64,000 bases of DNA from BOKV01 sp049289295 (GCA_049289295.1 JBATLL010000124.1:144303-208302), one strand, 5' to 3'; positions 17,355 through 27,686 are shown, numbered from the stretch's first letter. The notes: generated from the letters alone by a model not told the origin. Numbers and translations: made by a program.

Positions 17355-17912
17355 ATGAGATCCATCCAGAAAACCGCCCTGGCCGCGACCGCTGCCCTTG
17401 CCCTGATGACAAGCGCGGCACTTGCCGAAAACCCGATGGTCGGGGGCGCTGCGATGTATGAGAACAAGAACATCATCGAAAATGCCGTCAACTCCAAGGA
17501 TCACACCACCCTGGTAGCGGCTGTTCAGGCTGCAGGCCTCGTTGAAACGCTGCAGGGCGCAGGCCCGTTCACGGTCTTTGCCCCGACCAATGAAGCGTTT
17601 GCCGCCCTGCCGAAAGGGACGGTCGAAAATCTTCTGAAGCCCGAAAACAAGGATCAGCTTGCGAAAATCCTGACCTGCCATGTCGTTGCTGCCGATGCCC
17701 TCTCGGAAGCGATCATGGGCATGATCAAGGATGACAATGGCAAGCATCCGGTCAAGACGGTCGGCGGCTGCACGTTCAGCTCCATGATGGATGGTGACAG
17801 GATCGCCATCGAAGACGGCCAGGGCAATGTCGCCCATGTGACCATTGCTGACGTCAAGCAGTCGAACGGCGTCATTCACGTCATCGACACTGTTCTGCTT
17901 CCCGCGTCCTGA
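17355..17912 (+). CDS. Secreted fasciclin (FAS1) domain protein
   Basis: 185 residues from the ATG following GAGGAGATTTCCG. It has a clear signal peptide (MRSIQKTALAATAALA, cleavage after ALA near residue 24) and one FAS1 domain with the H1-like ILTCHVVAADAL, AGPFTVFAPTNEAF and VIHVIDTVLLP motifs. FAS1 proteins are exported adhesive or surface proteins. Position after an RskA/SigK-like pair, and its ECF-type promoter, suggest it is the main target of that sigma factor. Alternative starts upstream in frame lack a ribosome-binding site. Confidence 0.93.
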   Translation: MRSIQKTALAATAALALMTSAALAENPMVGGAAMYENKNIIENAVNSKDHTTLVAAVQAAGLVETLQGAGPFTVFAPTNEAFAALPKGTVENLLKPENKDQLAKILTCHVVAADALSEAIMGMIKDDNGKHPVKTVGGCTFSSMMDGDRIAIEDGQGNVAHVTIADVKQSNGVIHVIDTVLLPAS

Positions 17913-17930
17913 TCGTCAGGCAAGTTTCTC

Positions 17931-17961
17931 ATCCCGCTCGCCGGCTCCCGGCGGGCGGGAT
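17931..17961. terminator. Strong stem-loop between convergent genes
   Basis: A 14-bp stem (ATCCCGCTCGCCGG with CCGGCGGGCGGGAT, one G-U pair) and 3-nt loop lies between the convergent fasciclin and MBL-fold genes. No run of T follows on either strand, so it is terminator-like but not a textbook intrinsic terminator. Confidence 0.55.
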
Positions 17962-17970
17962 TACCAGCCT

Positions 17971-18837
17971 TCAAAGATCGATCCGCATTCCGTCATGACC
18001 AAGATGGAACTTCCCTGCCCAGCGCGCCTTGACAGCGTTCAGCCAGTGCTCTTGCATATAGTCTGGATCATCCGAGGGAATGAGATGATTGAGCGCCAGC
18101 GCCCCGACCTTTGCTCGCGCGGCGATCTCGGCTGCATCATGCGCCATCGTGTGGGAACGCAGCCAGTGCTTCATCAACCGGTCATCCGCATTGCCGATCC
18201 GCGCCATCAGCGGTCCAAGGGCTGATTCCAGCATCGCCTCGTGAATGAGCAGGTCGGCACCGGCGGCAAATTCCGCCAGCGGCGGAAAGAACGCCGTATC
18301 GCCTGAAAAAACAACGCTGTGCCGTGATCCGTTGAATCGCAATGCGAACGTGTCAATGAGCGGCGGATGCTCATTGCGCATCGCTGATACAGCTATCGTG
18401 CCCGTCTGCATGACCGGGCCATCATCAAGGACATGCAGGTTGACCAGCCTGCGCAGGTCCGGGCGCCCCTCGTCTTCAATGCGCAGGTCAATGTCCGCCT
18501 TCATGGAAACGAGGAAAGCATCCCAATAGGCTTCAAGTCCCGCAGGACCGTGGATATCGACCGTGGACTTCAAGCCCGCCGTCCATGCCGTGTGCAGCAG
18601 CGGCCCAAGTTCGAGATAATGATCGGAATGCATGTGCGTCACGAAGATCAGCGACAGGTCACGCAGTTGCATGCCCTGGTTGACAAGACCCCTGGTCACG
18701 CCAAGCCCGCAATCGACCACGATCAGCCTGCCGTCAAGGCAAAGCAGCGAAGAAGTCGGATTGGTCGAACCGGGACGGATCGCAGGCCCGCCCTTGGTGC
18801 CCAGCAGCGCCGTGAAATCCCGGAAAGCCAGATCCAT
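17971..18837 (-). CDS. MBL-fold metallo-hydrolase (RNase Z-like)
   Basis: A 288-residue metallo-beta-lactamase fold protein. The zinc-binding THMHSDHYLELG motif, a later SAMRNEHPP histidine, the SGDTAFFP aspartate block and a C-terminal LNHLIPSDDP histidine are all present, so a dinuclear metal site is expected. The subgroup resembles RNase Z/arylsulfatase-like hydrolases that act on small esters or phosphodiesters. Start and preceding aminotransferase stop overlap as TGATG, indicating co-translation; the pairing suggests hydrolysis of an ester or amide linked to the amine substrate (inference). Confidence 0.88.
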   Translation of the reverse strand: MDLAFRDFTALLGTKGGPAIRPGSTNPTSSLLCLDGRLIVVDCGLGVTRGLVNQGMQLRDLSLIFVTHMHSDHYLELGPLLHTAWTAGLKSTVDIHGPAGLEAYWDAFLVSMKADIDLRIEDEGRPDLRRLVNLHVLDDGPVMQTGTIAVSAMRNEHPPLIDTFALRFNGSRHSVVFSGDTAFFPPLAEFAAGADLLIHEAMLESALGPLMARIGNADDRLMKHWLRSHTMAHDAAEIAARAKVGALALNHLIPSDDPDYMQEHWLNAVKARWAGKFHLGHDGMRIDL

Positions 18838-20198
18838 CAGTTGCCCTCCAGCGATTTGAACCCCGCATCGAGTGCGGCAAGAACCTTGGAAACGTCGGTC
18901 TCACTCAATACCAGCGGTGGCGACATGATCACATTGGGGCCTGAGACACGCACCATGACACCCTCGCGATAGATCGCCTCCTGCAGCTTCATCGGCAGCG
19001 CCTTGTCGACCGGTGCCTTGGTCTTGCGATCGGAAACGAGTTCGATCGCCACCATCAGCCCGTGCCCGCCGCGCACATCGCCGATCACCGAATGCTTCTC
19101 CATCAGCCTGGTCACGCCATCGAACAACTGCGTTCCCCGCGCAGCCGCATTGTCCTTGACATTGAGCCGCAGGGTTTCCGCAACACAGGCCACCGCCGCT
19201 GCCGCGCCCACAGGATGCCCGGAATAGGTATAGCCATGGCCGATGGCTGCCGCCCCCGACTTGTCGTTTTCGAACACGTCGGCAACCTTGTCCGAGATCA
19301 TCACCGCACCGAACGGAAAATAGGCATTGGTTATCGCCTTGGCAGTACACATCAGGTCCGGCTTGACACCCCATAGCCGTGACCCGCTCCAGGCCCCGGT
19401 GCGCCCGAAGGCAGTGATCACCTCATCGGCGATCAGCAGGATTCCATTGCGGTCGCAGATTTCACGCACCTTCGGCATGAAGCTCTTGTGAGGGGGAATG
19501 ACACCCCCTGCCCCAAGCACGGGCTCCATGATGAAGGCCGCGATGGTGCCTGCTCCCTGGAACGCGATCTCGTCTTCCAGCGCAGCCGCACAAAGCTGCG
19601 CAAGGCGTTCGGGGTCGGTTTCGTTGAACGGGTTGCGATAGGTATAGGGCGCAGGAATGTGATAGCAGCCCGGCAGCAACGGTTCGTACTGGGTACGAAA
19701 ATTCGCATTGCCATTCACGGACGCGCCGCCGGTATGGGTCCCGTGATAGCCCTTCTTGAGGCTAAGATATTTGACGCGGCCACCCTCGCCACGGATCTTG
19801 TGATACTGGCGCGCAAGTCGAAGTGCGGTCTCCACACTGTCCGAGCCGCCAGACGTGTAGAAGGCGCGGGACAGGCCATCAGGCGCGAAGAATTCCTTCA
19901 GCGCATAGGACAGTTCGATTGCCGCGTCGTTCGAAGTTCCCCGGAAGGTCGAATAGTAGGGCAACGCATCGAGCTGCCGCGCAATCGCCTGTTTCACCGG
20001 CTCGCAGGAATAGCCCAGATTGACATTCCACAGGCCGCCAACGGCATCGATCACCTCATGGCCATCGACATCGCGCACGCGTACCCCCTCACCGGCAACG
20101 ATGATCTTGGGCGGGCTGGCAAGACTGTCGGCGGGATGCGCCATCGGATGCCACATGTGGCGGGCGTTGTTCTCCTTGAGAAAGTTCGAGTCCTTCAC
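18837..20198 (-). CDS. Class III aminotransferase (PLP-dependent)
   Basis: 453 residues from the GTG at 20198, which has GGAGAAAA five bases upstream; the open frame continues further upstream but without a ribosome-binding site. The domain is complete: FYTSGGSDSVETALRLAR for PLP phosphate binding, YHGTHTGGASVNG, the ADEVITAFGRTG aspartate block and the Schiff-base lysine in CTAKAITNAYFPFGAV. The subgroup (aspartate aminotransferase family/omega-amino acid:pyruvate transaminases) transfers amino groups from amines or omega-amino acids. The substrate is not resolved. Coupled to the downstream MBL-fold gene. Confidence 0.9.
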   Translation of the reverse strand: MKDSNFLKENNARHMWHPMAHPADSLASPPKIIVAGEGVRVRDVDGHEVIDAVGGLWNVNLGYSCEPVKQAIARQLDALPYYSTFRGTSNDAAIELSYALKEFFAPDGLSRAFYTSGGSDSVETALRLARQYHKIRGEGGRVKYLSLKKGYHGTHTGGASVNGNANFRTQYEPLLPGCYHIPAPYTYRNPFNETDPERLAQLCAAALEDEIAFQGAGTIAAFIMEPVLGAGGVIPPHKSFMPKVREICDRNGILLIADEVITAFGRTGAWSGSRLWGVKPDLMCTAKAITNAYFPFGAVMISDKVADVFENDKSGAAAIGHGYTYSGHPVGAAAAVACVAETLRLNVKDNAAARGTQLFDGVTRLMEKHSVIGDVRGGHGLMVAIELVSDRKTKAPVDKALPMKLQEAIYREGVMVRVSGPNVIMSPPLVLSETDVSKVLAALDAGFKSLEGN

Positions 20199-20658
20199 GC
20201 TTTTCTCCGTTTCAAATGTTGCCGTCTGGCTACAGCAGGCCAGGATTGAAAATCCGATTCCAGCCATGCCGGCGCGCCATTGCGCCAAACCGGCTCTGAT
20301 ATCTGTCCACCGCGCTTCGACCTGCTCCACCTTCTTCTTTGAAACAGGGCGAACACCGACGGGTCAGCAAGGTTAGCCACTAATCAGCGACATTCGCAAC
20401 GTAATTCTTGCAACATCGGTTCATTATTAGAACCGGCTGGCTTTTGCCAGATTGTTACCAACAGGAAAGGCGCACCGCGGCATCTGCGCAGCCGTGCCCT
20501 GCTTTGCGGGGAGGGACTGCCCCTGCCGCCAGTCGGGAGGAAAACCGGCTGGACGGTTGGCACACACTCCGTCATTCTTGTATTGGAACCCGATCAGGAT
20601 TTCGTCAGCACTGGACATCTTGTGCATGGCAGGACGAAATGACGTCAGCGGAGAGGAA
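20199..20658. other. 460-bp divergent intergenic region
   Basis: It separates the GTG-started aminotransferase gene (minus) from adenine deaminase (plus). The part nearest the aminotransferase holds its ribosome-binding site. The half nearest adenine deaminase holds a cluster of hairpins described separately. No convincing small protein gene is seen. Confidence 0.6.
20417..20556 (+). promoter_or_regulatory. Hairpin-rich candidate leader RNA upstream of adenine deaminase
   Basis: Five potential stem-loops occur in 140 nt: CGGTTC/GAACCG (20417-20435), CTGGC/GCCAG with a TTTT loop (20437-20450), GCGCA/TGCGC (20470-20489), CCCTGC/GCGGGG (about 20497-20511), and an 11-bp CCGCCAGTCGG/CCGGCTGGACGG stem with one bulged A (20526-20556). 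They end about 100 nt before the adenine deaminase start. The cluster does not match a purine, cobalamin or TPP riboswitch consensus that I can recognise. It may be a regulatory leader of unknown type or simply GC-rich intergenic structure. Confidence 0.35.
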
Positions 20659-22353
20659 ATGACAGTGCTGGAACAAAGAATTGCGCAGGGGCGTGGTGAC
20701 GAGCCCGCCGATCTCGTACTGCGCGGCGGCACCGTTTTCGACCTCGTCACCGGCAGCATGATTTCCGGAGACGTTGCCATTTGCGGTGATACGATCGTTG
20801 GCATCGCCGCGACCTATGAAGGGCGCGAGATCATCGATGTGACTGGTCTCATTCTCGTGCCAGGCTTCATCGACACCCACCTTCATATCGAAAGTTCGCT
20901 GGTAACACCTTACGAATTTGACCGTTGTGTCTCGCCGCGCGGTGTGACGACCGCAATCTGCGACCCACACGAAATCGCCAATGTCATCGGCCTGCCGGGT
21001 ATCCGCTATTTCCAGGAAGCGAGCCTGCACACGGTTATGGATATCAAGGTGCAGCTTTCTTCCTGTGTGCCTTCGACCCACATGGAAACGGCTGGTGCGC
21101 GCCTTGATGCCGCTGACATTGCCGAGGTGATGGGCCACCCTTCTGCCATTGGTCTTGCCGAGTTCATGAACTATCCCGGTGTGATCCATCGCGACCCGGG
21201 ATGCATGGCCAAGCTGCAGCTTTTCGAAGGCGGCCACATAGACGGTCACTGCCCGCAGCTTTCAGGCAAGGACCTCAACGCCTATGTCGCTGCGGGCATT
21301 CGCACCGAGCACGAGGCCACGACCGCTGAAGAAGCACGCGAAAAACTGATGAAGGGTATGCGCGTCCTCATCCGCGAAGGTTCCGTCTCGAAGGACCTTG
21401 AGGCGCTCGCCCCCGTGCTCAACGATACCACGTCTCCCTACCTGTGCCTGTGCACCGACGACCGCAATCCGCTCGACATCGCCGAGCATGGCCATCTCGA
21501 TTACATGATCCGCATGCTGATCGCGCGTGGCTGTTCGCCGCTGGCGGTCTATCGTGCCGCCGCCCTGTCGGCAGCCGAAGCGTTCGGGCTCAAGGACCGT
21601 GGGCAGGTCGCGCCCGGCAAGCGCGCGGATATCGTCGCGCTTGGTTCACTGGAAGCCTGCGATGCGCGCCTCGTATTGTGTGCAGGCCGCCGCGTTGACG
21701 ATGCAGCCTTTGCCGCGCGCAAGATCATCGACCCGGTCGGGCGGCATTCGGTAAAGGCGCCAAAGGTTCATGCCACCGATTTCCGCACCAAGGGCAATCG
21801 CAGCGAGACCGATGTCATCGGCATTATCGAAGGCAAGATCATCACCGAGCACCTGCACGAGGAAATTGCCATCGAGGATGGCGACAAGCGCCCCGATCCG
21901 GCGCGCGACCTCATTCGCATCGCGGTGGTCGAACGCCACGGCTTGAACGGCAATATTGCCACCGGTTTCGTCAGGGGATTTGGGCTCAAGCGCGGCGCCA
22001 TCGCATCAACCGTCTGTCATGATCACCACAACATCGCGACCGTCGGCGTGAGCTATGAGGACATGGCTCTCGCGGCCAACAGGCTGGCGGAAATCGAGGG
22101 CGGTTTTGTCGTGGCCTGTGATGGCAGGATTCTTGCCGAACTGGCCCTGCCCGTTGCCGGTCTGATGAGCCTTGAATCATTCGAGACCGTGCGTGACCGG
22201 CTTGTCACATTGCGAACCGCCGCAAGGGCACTGGACGTCACGCTCGAAGAACCCTTCCTCCAGCTTGCCTTCCTGGCGCTGCCTGTCATCCCCGCGCTGA
22301 AAATCACCGATCGCGGCATGGTCGATGTGAACCGTTTCGAGATAATCGCGTGA
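20659..22353 (+). CDS. ade: Adenine deaminase
   Basis: 564 residues from the ATG preceded by GGAGAGGAA. It has the amidohydrolase metal motif DTHLHIESS (His74, His76), CDPHEIANV, a later HGHLDYMIRM-type block and the C-terminal adenine-deaminase domain with the VCHDHHNI motif. The enzyme converts adenine to hypoxanthine and ammonia in purine salvage or catabolism. A longer frame begins about 200 bp upstream but lacks a good ribosome-binding site and passes through the hairpin cluster. The gene is monocistronic, followed by the convergent hpaR gene. Confidence 0.93.
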   Translation: MTVLEQRIAQGRGDEPADLVLRGGTVFDLVTGSMISGDVAICGDTIVGIAATYEGREIIDVTGLILVPGFIDTHLHIESSLVTPYEFDRCVSPRGVTTAICDPHEIANVIGLPGIRYFQEASLHTVMDIKVQLSSCVPSTHMETAGARLDAADIAEVMGHPSAIGLAEFMNYPGVIHRDPGCMAKLQLFEGGHIDGHCPQLSGKDLNAYVAAGIRTEHEATTAEEAREKLMKGMRVLIREGSVSKDLEALAPVLNDTTSPYLCLCTDDRNPLDIAEHGHLDYMIRMLIARGCSPLAVYRAAALSAAEAFGLKDRGQVAPGKRADIVALGSLEACDARLVLCAGRRVDDAAFAARKIIDPVGRHSVKAPKVHATDFRTKGNRSETDVIGIIEGKIITEHLHEEIAIEDGDKRPDPARDLIRIAVVERHGLNGNIATGFVRGFGLKRGAIASTVCHDHHNIATVGVSYEDMALAANRLAEIEGGFVVACDGRILAELALPVAGLMSLESFETVRDRLVTLRTAARALDVTLEEPFLQLAFLALPVIPALKITDRGMVDVNRFEIIA

Positions 22354-22430
22354 CGCGACAGGAAAGCCCGCAAGCGGTGCGCTGATCATGGATAACCGTT
22401 TGATCGGTCCAGGTCCGCTGCACCAGCGCG

Positions 22431-22928
22431 CTACAGCCTTACCTGTTGCAGATCGTCCAGCAGATCGAGAAGCGCATCGAGCCGTTCTCGCCCGAAAGCT
22501 GTCTCGAGGCGAGTGAAAATCGCTGCATTATGTGCGCGGTGACTGGCAAGCAACTGCTTTCCTGCTGGCGAAATACGCACCAGCGTGCGGCGTCGGTCCA
22601 CTTCGTCCGTGCGCCGCGAAACAAGGCCCGCCCCCTCCATGGACCGCAGGATACGTGTAAGGCTGGGCAATTGCAGGCAGGCAGCCTGGGCTATGGCTGA
22701 TTGCTCGATTTCGCCCGCCTCGTCCACCACCCGCAACACACGCCATTGCTGCTCCGAAATACCGCTCGCCTGAAGCATCTCGCGGATCGGAATCATGATG
22801 GTTTCACGCGCGCGCAGCAATGCAATGGGCAATGAACGTCCGGTCGGCCCGAAACTGGGGGGAACCTGCGCCCCGGAATCGCCCTGGCGGCCTGTTTTGT
22901 CTGCTACCTCTTTCAGCCTGTCATTCAC
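22431..22928 (-). CDS. hpaR: MarR-family regulator, HpaR type
   Basis: 165 residues from the GTG at 22928, eight bases after AAGGAG; a GTG nine bases upstream is too close to that site. It is a MarR winged-helix protein with SGISEQQWRVLRVVDEAGEIEQSAIA-type fold entry, LTRILRSMEGAGLVSR recognition helix and DRRRTLVRISPAG wing, as in HpaR, the repressor of the homoprotocatechuate meta-operon. It is divergent from hpaF, and the shared 107-bp gap holds a promoter with an inverted repeat. Confidence 0.88.
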   Translation of the reverse strand: MNDRLKEVADKTGRQGDSGAQVPPSFGPTGRSLPIALLRARETIMIPIREMLQASGISEQQWRVLRVVDEAGEIEQSAIAQAACLQLPSLTRILRSMEGAGLVSRRTDEVDRRRTLVRISPAGKQLLASHRAHNAAIFTRLETAFGRERLDALLDLLDDLQQVRL

Positions 22929-22991
22929 GCTGTCCACTCCTTCCCGCCATCGAAGCCGTGTCAGGCTTCGTGCACCAGTCTATCATAAAAC

Positions 22992-23030
22992 TTGACATCG
23001 CAACCATTATTACTTAACAAAGCAATTAAT
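22992..23030 (+). promoter_or_regulatory. hpa operon promoter with overlapping inverted repeat
   Basis: A consensus -35 TTGACA (22992-22997) is followed 16-17 nt later by a weak -10 (TTAACA/TAACAA). ATTACTT at 23009-23015 and AATTAAT at 23024-23030 form an imperfect inverted repeat across the -10 region, a plausible MarR-type (HpaR) operator that would block transcription of the hpa genes. Confidence 0.5.
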
Positions 23031-23044
23031 TGGAGAAAACTGGA

Positions 23045-23434
23045 ATGCCACATTTCCAGATCGACTATTCCACCAATCTCGAGAACCGGCTCGACATGCC
23101 GGGCCTGCTTGAAGCGATACGCATTGCCGCAATCGAGACCGGCCTGTTTCCGCTCGCGGGCATCCGCATCCGCGCGACCGCCTGCACCCACACGCTGATG
23201 GCCGATGGCAACAGCGACCATGCATTTCTGGACCTGTCGGTAAGGCTGCGTGCGGGACGCGATCTTTCGGCGCGCAAGGCGGCAACCGAACAAATCTTTG
23301 CGGCAATGCGCACTTTCTGCGCCCCGTTGCTCGAAAGTTCATCATTCATGCTGTCCATGGAAATGCGCGAGATCGACCCCGAACTCAGCCCCAGGGACAG
23401 TTCGATCAGGAAATACCTGCCCTCAGAAAAATGA
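23045..23434 (+). CDS. hpaF: 5-carboxymethyl-2-hydroxymuconate delta-isomerase
   Basis: 129 residues beginning MPHFQIDYS, so that Met removal exposes the catalytic Pro of the CHMI/tautomerase fold. The length is normal for HpaF. It isomerises 5-carboxymethyl-2-hydroxymuconate in 4-hydroxyphenylacetate/homoprotocatechuate degradation. It is the first gene of the six-gene hpa operon, 10 bp before hpaE, and divergent from hpaR. Confidence 0.9.
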   Translation: MPHFQIDYSTNLENRLDMPGLLEAIRIAAIETGLFPLAGIRIRATACTHTLMADGNSDHAFLDLSVRLRAGRDLSARKAATEQIFAAMRTFCAPLLESSSFMLSMEMREIDPELSPRDSSIRKYLPSEK

Positions 23435-23443
23435 TGGAAACAG

Positions 23444-24955
<1,512 letters not shown>

Positions 24956-24968
24956 CAGGGAGGCGGAA

Positions 24969-25823
24969 ATGGGTGAGATCGTCCTAGCAGCAAAGTGCAC
25001 GCATGTGCCTACAATGATCATGTCCGAACAGGACGGCCCCGTGAAAGGCAAGCGCCAAGCCGCGATAGACGGGCATATCGAAATCGCACGGCGTGCCAGG
25101 GCGCTTGGTGCGGACACTGCTGTCATTTGTGACACGCACTGGCTTGTCAATGCGGGCTACCACATCAATGCCAACAGCCGTTTCAAGGGCGTTTTCACCT
25201 CGAACGAATTCCCCCAATTCATTTCCGACATGCACTACGACTATGCGGGAAACCCTGAACTGGGCGACGCCATAGCGAGCGCTGCAACCGACCTCGGTGT
25301 CCACACCCTTTCCCACCATCTCGACAGTCTCGAAATGGAGTATGGCACGCTGGTTCCCATGCGTTTCATGAGCCGTGCGCACGAGATGAAGGTCGTCTCG
25401 ATCGCCGCCTGGTGCACTGTGCACAGCCATGATGAAAGCCGTATTCTCGGCCAGGCGATCCGCAAGGCCGTCGAGGCATCGCACAGCAAGGTCCTGCTGA
25501 TTGCTTCAGGTTCGCTCTCCCACAAGATCTGGCCCAACAGGGACTATGCTGCCAACAATGGCACCTTCACCATCAGCTCCGAATTCAACCGGCAGATGGA
25601 CCTGCATGTGCTCGACATGTGGAAGCGCGGCGACCATGCCACCTTCCTGAAAATGCTTGGCGACTATGCCGACTTGTGTTGCGGCGAAGGTTCCATGCAC
25701 GACACCGCAATGTTGTATGGCGCACTTGGCTGGGACAATTACACAGGCAAATGCGAAGTGGTCACCGACTATTTCCCATCGTCGGGCACCGGCCAGACCA
25801 ACGTCGTCTTTCCAGTCCACTAA
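24969..25823 (+). CDS. hpaD: 3,4-dihydroxyphenylacetate 2,3-dioxygenase (LigB/MEMO type)
   Basis: 284 residues from the ATG after AGGCGGAA, matching E. coli-type HpaD in size. It belongs to the class III extradiol (LigB-like) fold, with conserved histidines in AKCTHVP (His12) and CDTHWLVN and the HHLDSLEMEYGTLVP block. It opens homoprotocatechuate between C2 and C3. The next gene encodes an unrelated enzyme for apparently the same reaction, which is unusual. Confidence 0.92.
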   Translation: MGEIVLAAKCTHVPTMIMSEQDGPVKGKRQAAIDGHIEIARRARALGADTAVICDTHWLVNAGYHINANSRFKGVFTSNEFPQFISDMHYDYAGNPELGDAIASAATDLGVHTLSHHLDSLEMEYGTLVPMRFMSRAHEMKVVSIAAWCTVHSHDESRILGQAIRKAVEASHSKVLLIASGSLSHKIWPNRDYAANNGTFTISSEFNRQMDLHVLDMWKRGDHATFLKMLGDYADLCCGEGSMHDTAMLYGALGWDNYTGKCEVVTDYFPSSGTGQTNVVFPVH

Positions 25824-25836
25824 CAGGACCAGCAAC

Positions 25837-26817
25837 ATGCCGATACCACCGCCAAACCTCTACCCGCCTTTCAATATCGTGCGCCTGAGCCATGTCGAAT
25901 ATCGGGTGAGCGATCTCGCCTGGGCGCGCGCCTTCTATGTCGACACGCTCGGCCTGCAGGTCACGCATGAGGATGGCGACGCGATCTATCTGCGGGCCAT
26001 GGAAGAACGTGGCCATCATTGCATGATCCTCAGGAAAGCAGATGCACCCGGCGTTGGCGTGCTTGGGTTCAAGGTCTGGGACGAAACCGATCTCGACAAG
26101 GCGCAGGAATGGTTCTCATCAAGGGGCCTTGAAGCCAACTGGATCAAAAGGCCCCATATGGGCCGCGTGCTTCGCACACGCGATCTGTTTGGCGCGCCGC
26201 TGGAATTCTACGCGAAAATGGAACGGTTGCCGCCCATCCACCAGCAATACAGGCTCTATCGCGGCGTCAAACCGCTTCGCATTGATCATTTCAACCTGTT
26301 CTCGCCCAATGTTGATGCCTCGGTGGACTTCTATTCACAGATGGGCTTTCGCGTCACCGAATACACGGCTGATGAAGCGAGCGGGCGAACCTGGGCAGCC
26401 TGGATGCACCGCAAGGGCGGCGTGCACGACATCGCTTTCACCAATGGAACCGGCCCACGCCTGCACCACACCGCATTCTGGGTACCGACGCCGCTCAACA
26501 TCATTGATCTGCTCGATCTCATGTCCACCACCGGCTATGTCAGCAACATCGAGCGCGGCCCCGGCAGGCATGGCATTTCCAACGCCTTCTTCCTCTATAT
26601 CCGCGACCGCGACGGCCACCGTACCGAAATCTACTGCTCAGATTACCAGACGGTCGATCCCGATCTCGAGCCAATCAAATGGGACCTCAAGGACCCGCAG
26701 CGCCAGACCCTGTGGGGAGCGCCCGCGCCGCGTTCATGGTTCGAGGAAGGCAGTCTTTTCGAAGGGGTAAACACTGCAGACAGCGATCTGAAGGCTACAC
26801 CAATCATTGCACCATGA
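25837..26817 (+). CDS. VOC-family extradiol dioxygenase (homoprotocatechuate 2,3-dioxygenase type I)
   Basis: 326 residues, two VOC modules. The metal triad of the Brevibacterium/Arthrobacter-type enzymes (His155, His214, Glu267) has matching residues at His151, His211 and Glu264. C-terminal KDPQRQTLWG and APRSWFEEGS blocks are also typical of that subfamily. It would catalyse the same ring cleavage as the LigB-type protein encoded 13 bp upstream, with a different fold. The stop overlaps the next start (ATGA). A different catechol substrate within the same pathway is an alternative. Confidence 0.88.
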   Translation: MPIPPPNLYPPFNIVRLSHVEYRVSDLAWARAFYVDTLGLQVTHEDGDAIYLRAMEERGHHCMILRKADAPGVGVLGFKVWDETDLDKAQEWFSSRGLEANWIKRPHMGRVLRTRDLFGAPLEFYAKMERLPPIHQQYRLYRGVKPLRIDHFNLFSPNVDASVDFYSQMGFRVTEYTADEASGRTWAAWMHRKGGVHDIAFTNGTGPRLHHTAFWVPTPLNIIDLLDLMSTTGYVSNIERGPGRHGISNAFFLYIRDRDGHRTEIYCSDYQTVDPDLEPIKWDLKDPQRQTLWGAPAPRSWFEEGSLFEGVNTADSDLKATPIIAP

Positions 26818-27686
26818 ACCGGAGACTTGATGTGAGACTGGCAACTTTCACCCATGACAACAGGCAATATTGGGGCGCTGTCGCAGAAGGTGGCGTGATT
26901 GCCCTTTCGCCGGATTTCCCACAGTGGCGGACATTGCGCAACGTGATCGAGGCCGATGCTCTCGTGCAGGTCGGCGAGGCGGCAGCCGGCCGCGACATCA
27001 CCTGGCATGACGGCTCCTTTACCTGGGACATTCCCGTGCCGGACCCCGAAAAGATCATCTGCGTCGGGGTCAATTATCCTGAACGCAATGCCGAATATGA
27101 TGACGGCCAGGCAGCGCCTTCCAACATGAGCCTGTTCGTGCGCTTTCCCCGCACCTTCGTCGGCCACCTCACTGCGCTGACCCGCCCGCCGGAGACACCG
27201 CAACTCGACTATGAGGGGGAAGTCGCAATCGTCATCGGAAAAGGCGGACGGCGCATCGCGGAAAGTGAAGCGCTTGGCCATATCGCGGCGCTGACAATCT
27301 GCAATGAAGGCACGCTGCGCGATTGGGTGCGCCATGCCAAGTTCAACGTCACCCAGGGCAAGAACTGGGAACGCTCCGGCTCGATGGGCCCATGGCTTGT
27401 TCCCGTGCGGGAACCTGGCCAGGTCAGCGATATCCGCCTGCAGACGCGGGTCAATGGCGAAACCCGCCAGGATGATCGCACCTCGCGCATGGTGTTCCCG
27501 ATTGCCCGCCAGATCGCCTACATCTCGACATTCACCACCCTGGTGCCTGGTGACATCATCATCACCGGCACACCAACGGGTGCAGGTGCGCGTTTTGATC
27601 CACCGAGGTTCCTCGTGCCCGGCGACGTTGTCGAGGTCGAGGTCGAGAGTGTGGGCATCCTGCGCAACGGGGTCGTGGACGAATGA
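26814..27686 (+). CDS. hpaG: Fumarylacetoacetate hydrolase-family protein (HpaG-like decarboxylase/isomerase)
   Basis: 290 residues from an ATG overlapping the dioxygenase stop. One FAH domain is seen: ICVGVNYPERNAEY, the LDYEGEVAIVIGKGGR metal-binding acidic residues and PGDIIITGTPTGAG. E. coli HpaG has two such domains and performs decarboxylation then isomerisation; here there is a single domain, so the protein may do one step, or both as a dimer. The stop overlaps hpaH (4 bp). Specificity is inferred from operon position. Confidence 0.8.
   Translation: MNRRLDVRLATFTHDNRQYWGAVAEGGVIALSPDFPQWRTLRNVIEADALVQVGEAAAGRDITWHDGSFTWDIPVPDPEKIICVGVNYPERNAEYDDGQAAPSNMSLFVRFPRTFVGHLTALTRPPETPQLDYEGEVAIVIGKGGRRIAESEALGHIAALTICNEGTLRDWVRHAKFNVTQGKNWERSGSMGPWLVPVREPGQVSDIRLQTRVNGETRQDDRTSRMVFPIARQIAYISTFTTLVPGDIIITGTPTGAGARFDPPRFLVPGDVVEVEVESVGILRNGVVDE

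Noticed and set aside
20417..20556. Cobalamin, TPP or purine riboswitch before adenine deaminase
   Set aside because: No B12 box, no CTGAGA thi-box and no purine aptamer core; left as an unassigned structured leader.
20452..20658. Upstream extension of adenine deaminase by about 69 codons
   Set aside because: Passes through the hairpin cluster and lacks a ribosome-binding site; GGAGAGG precedes the ATG at 20659.
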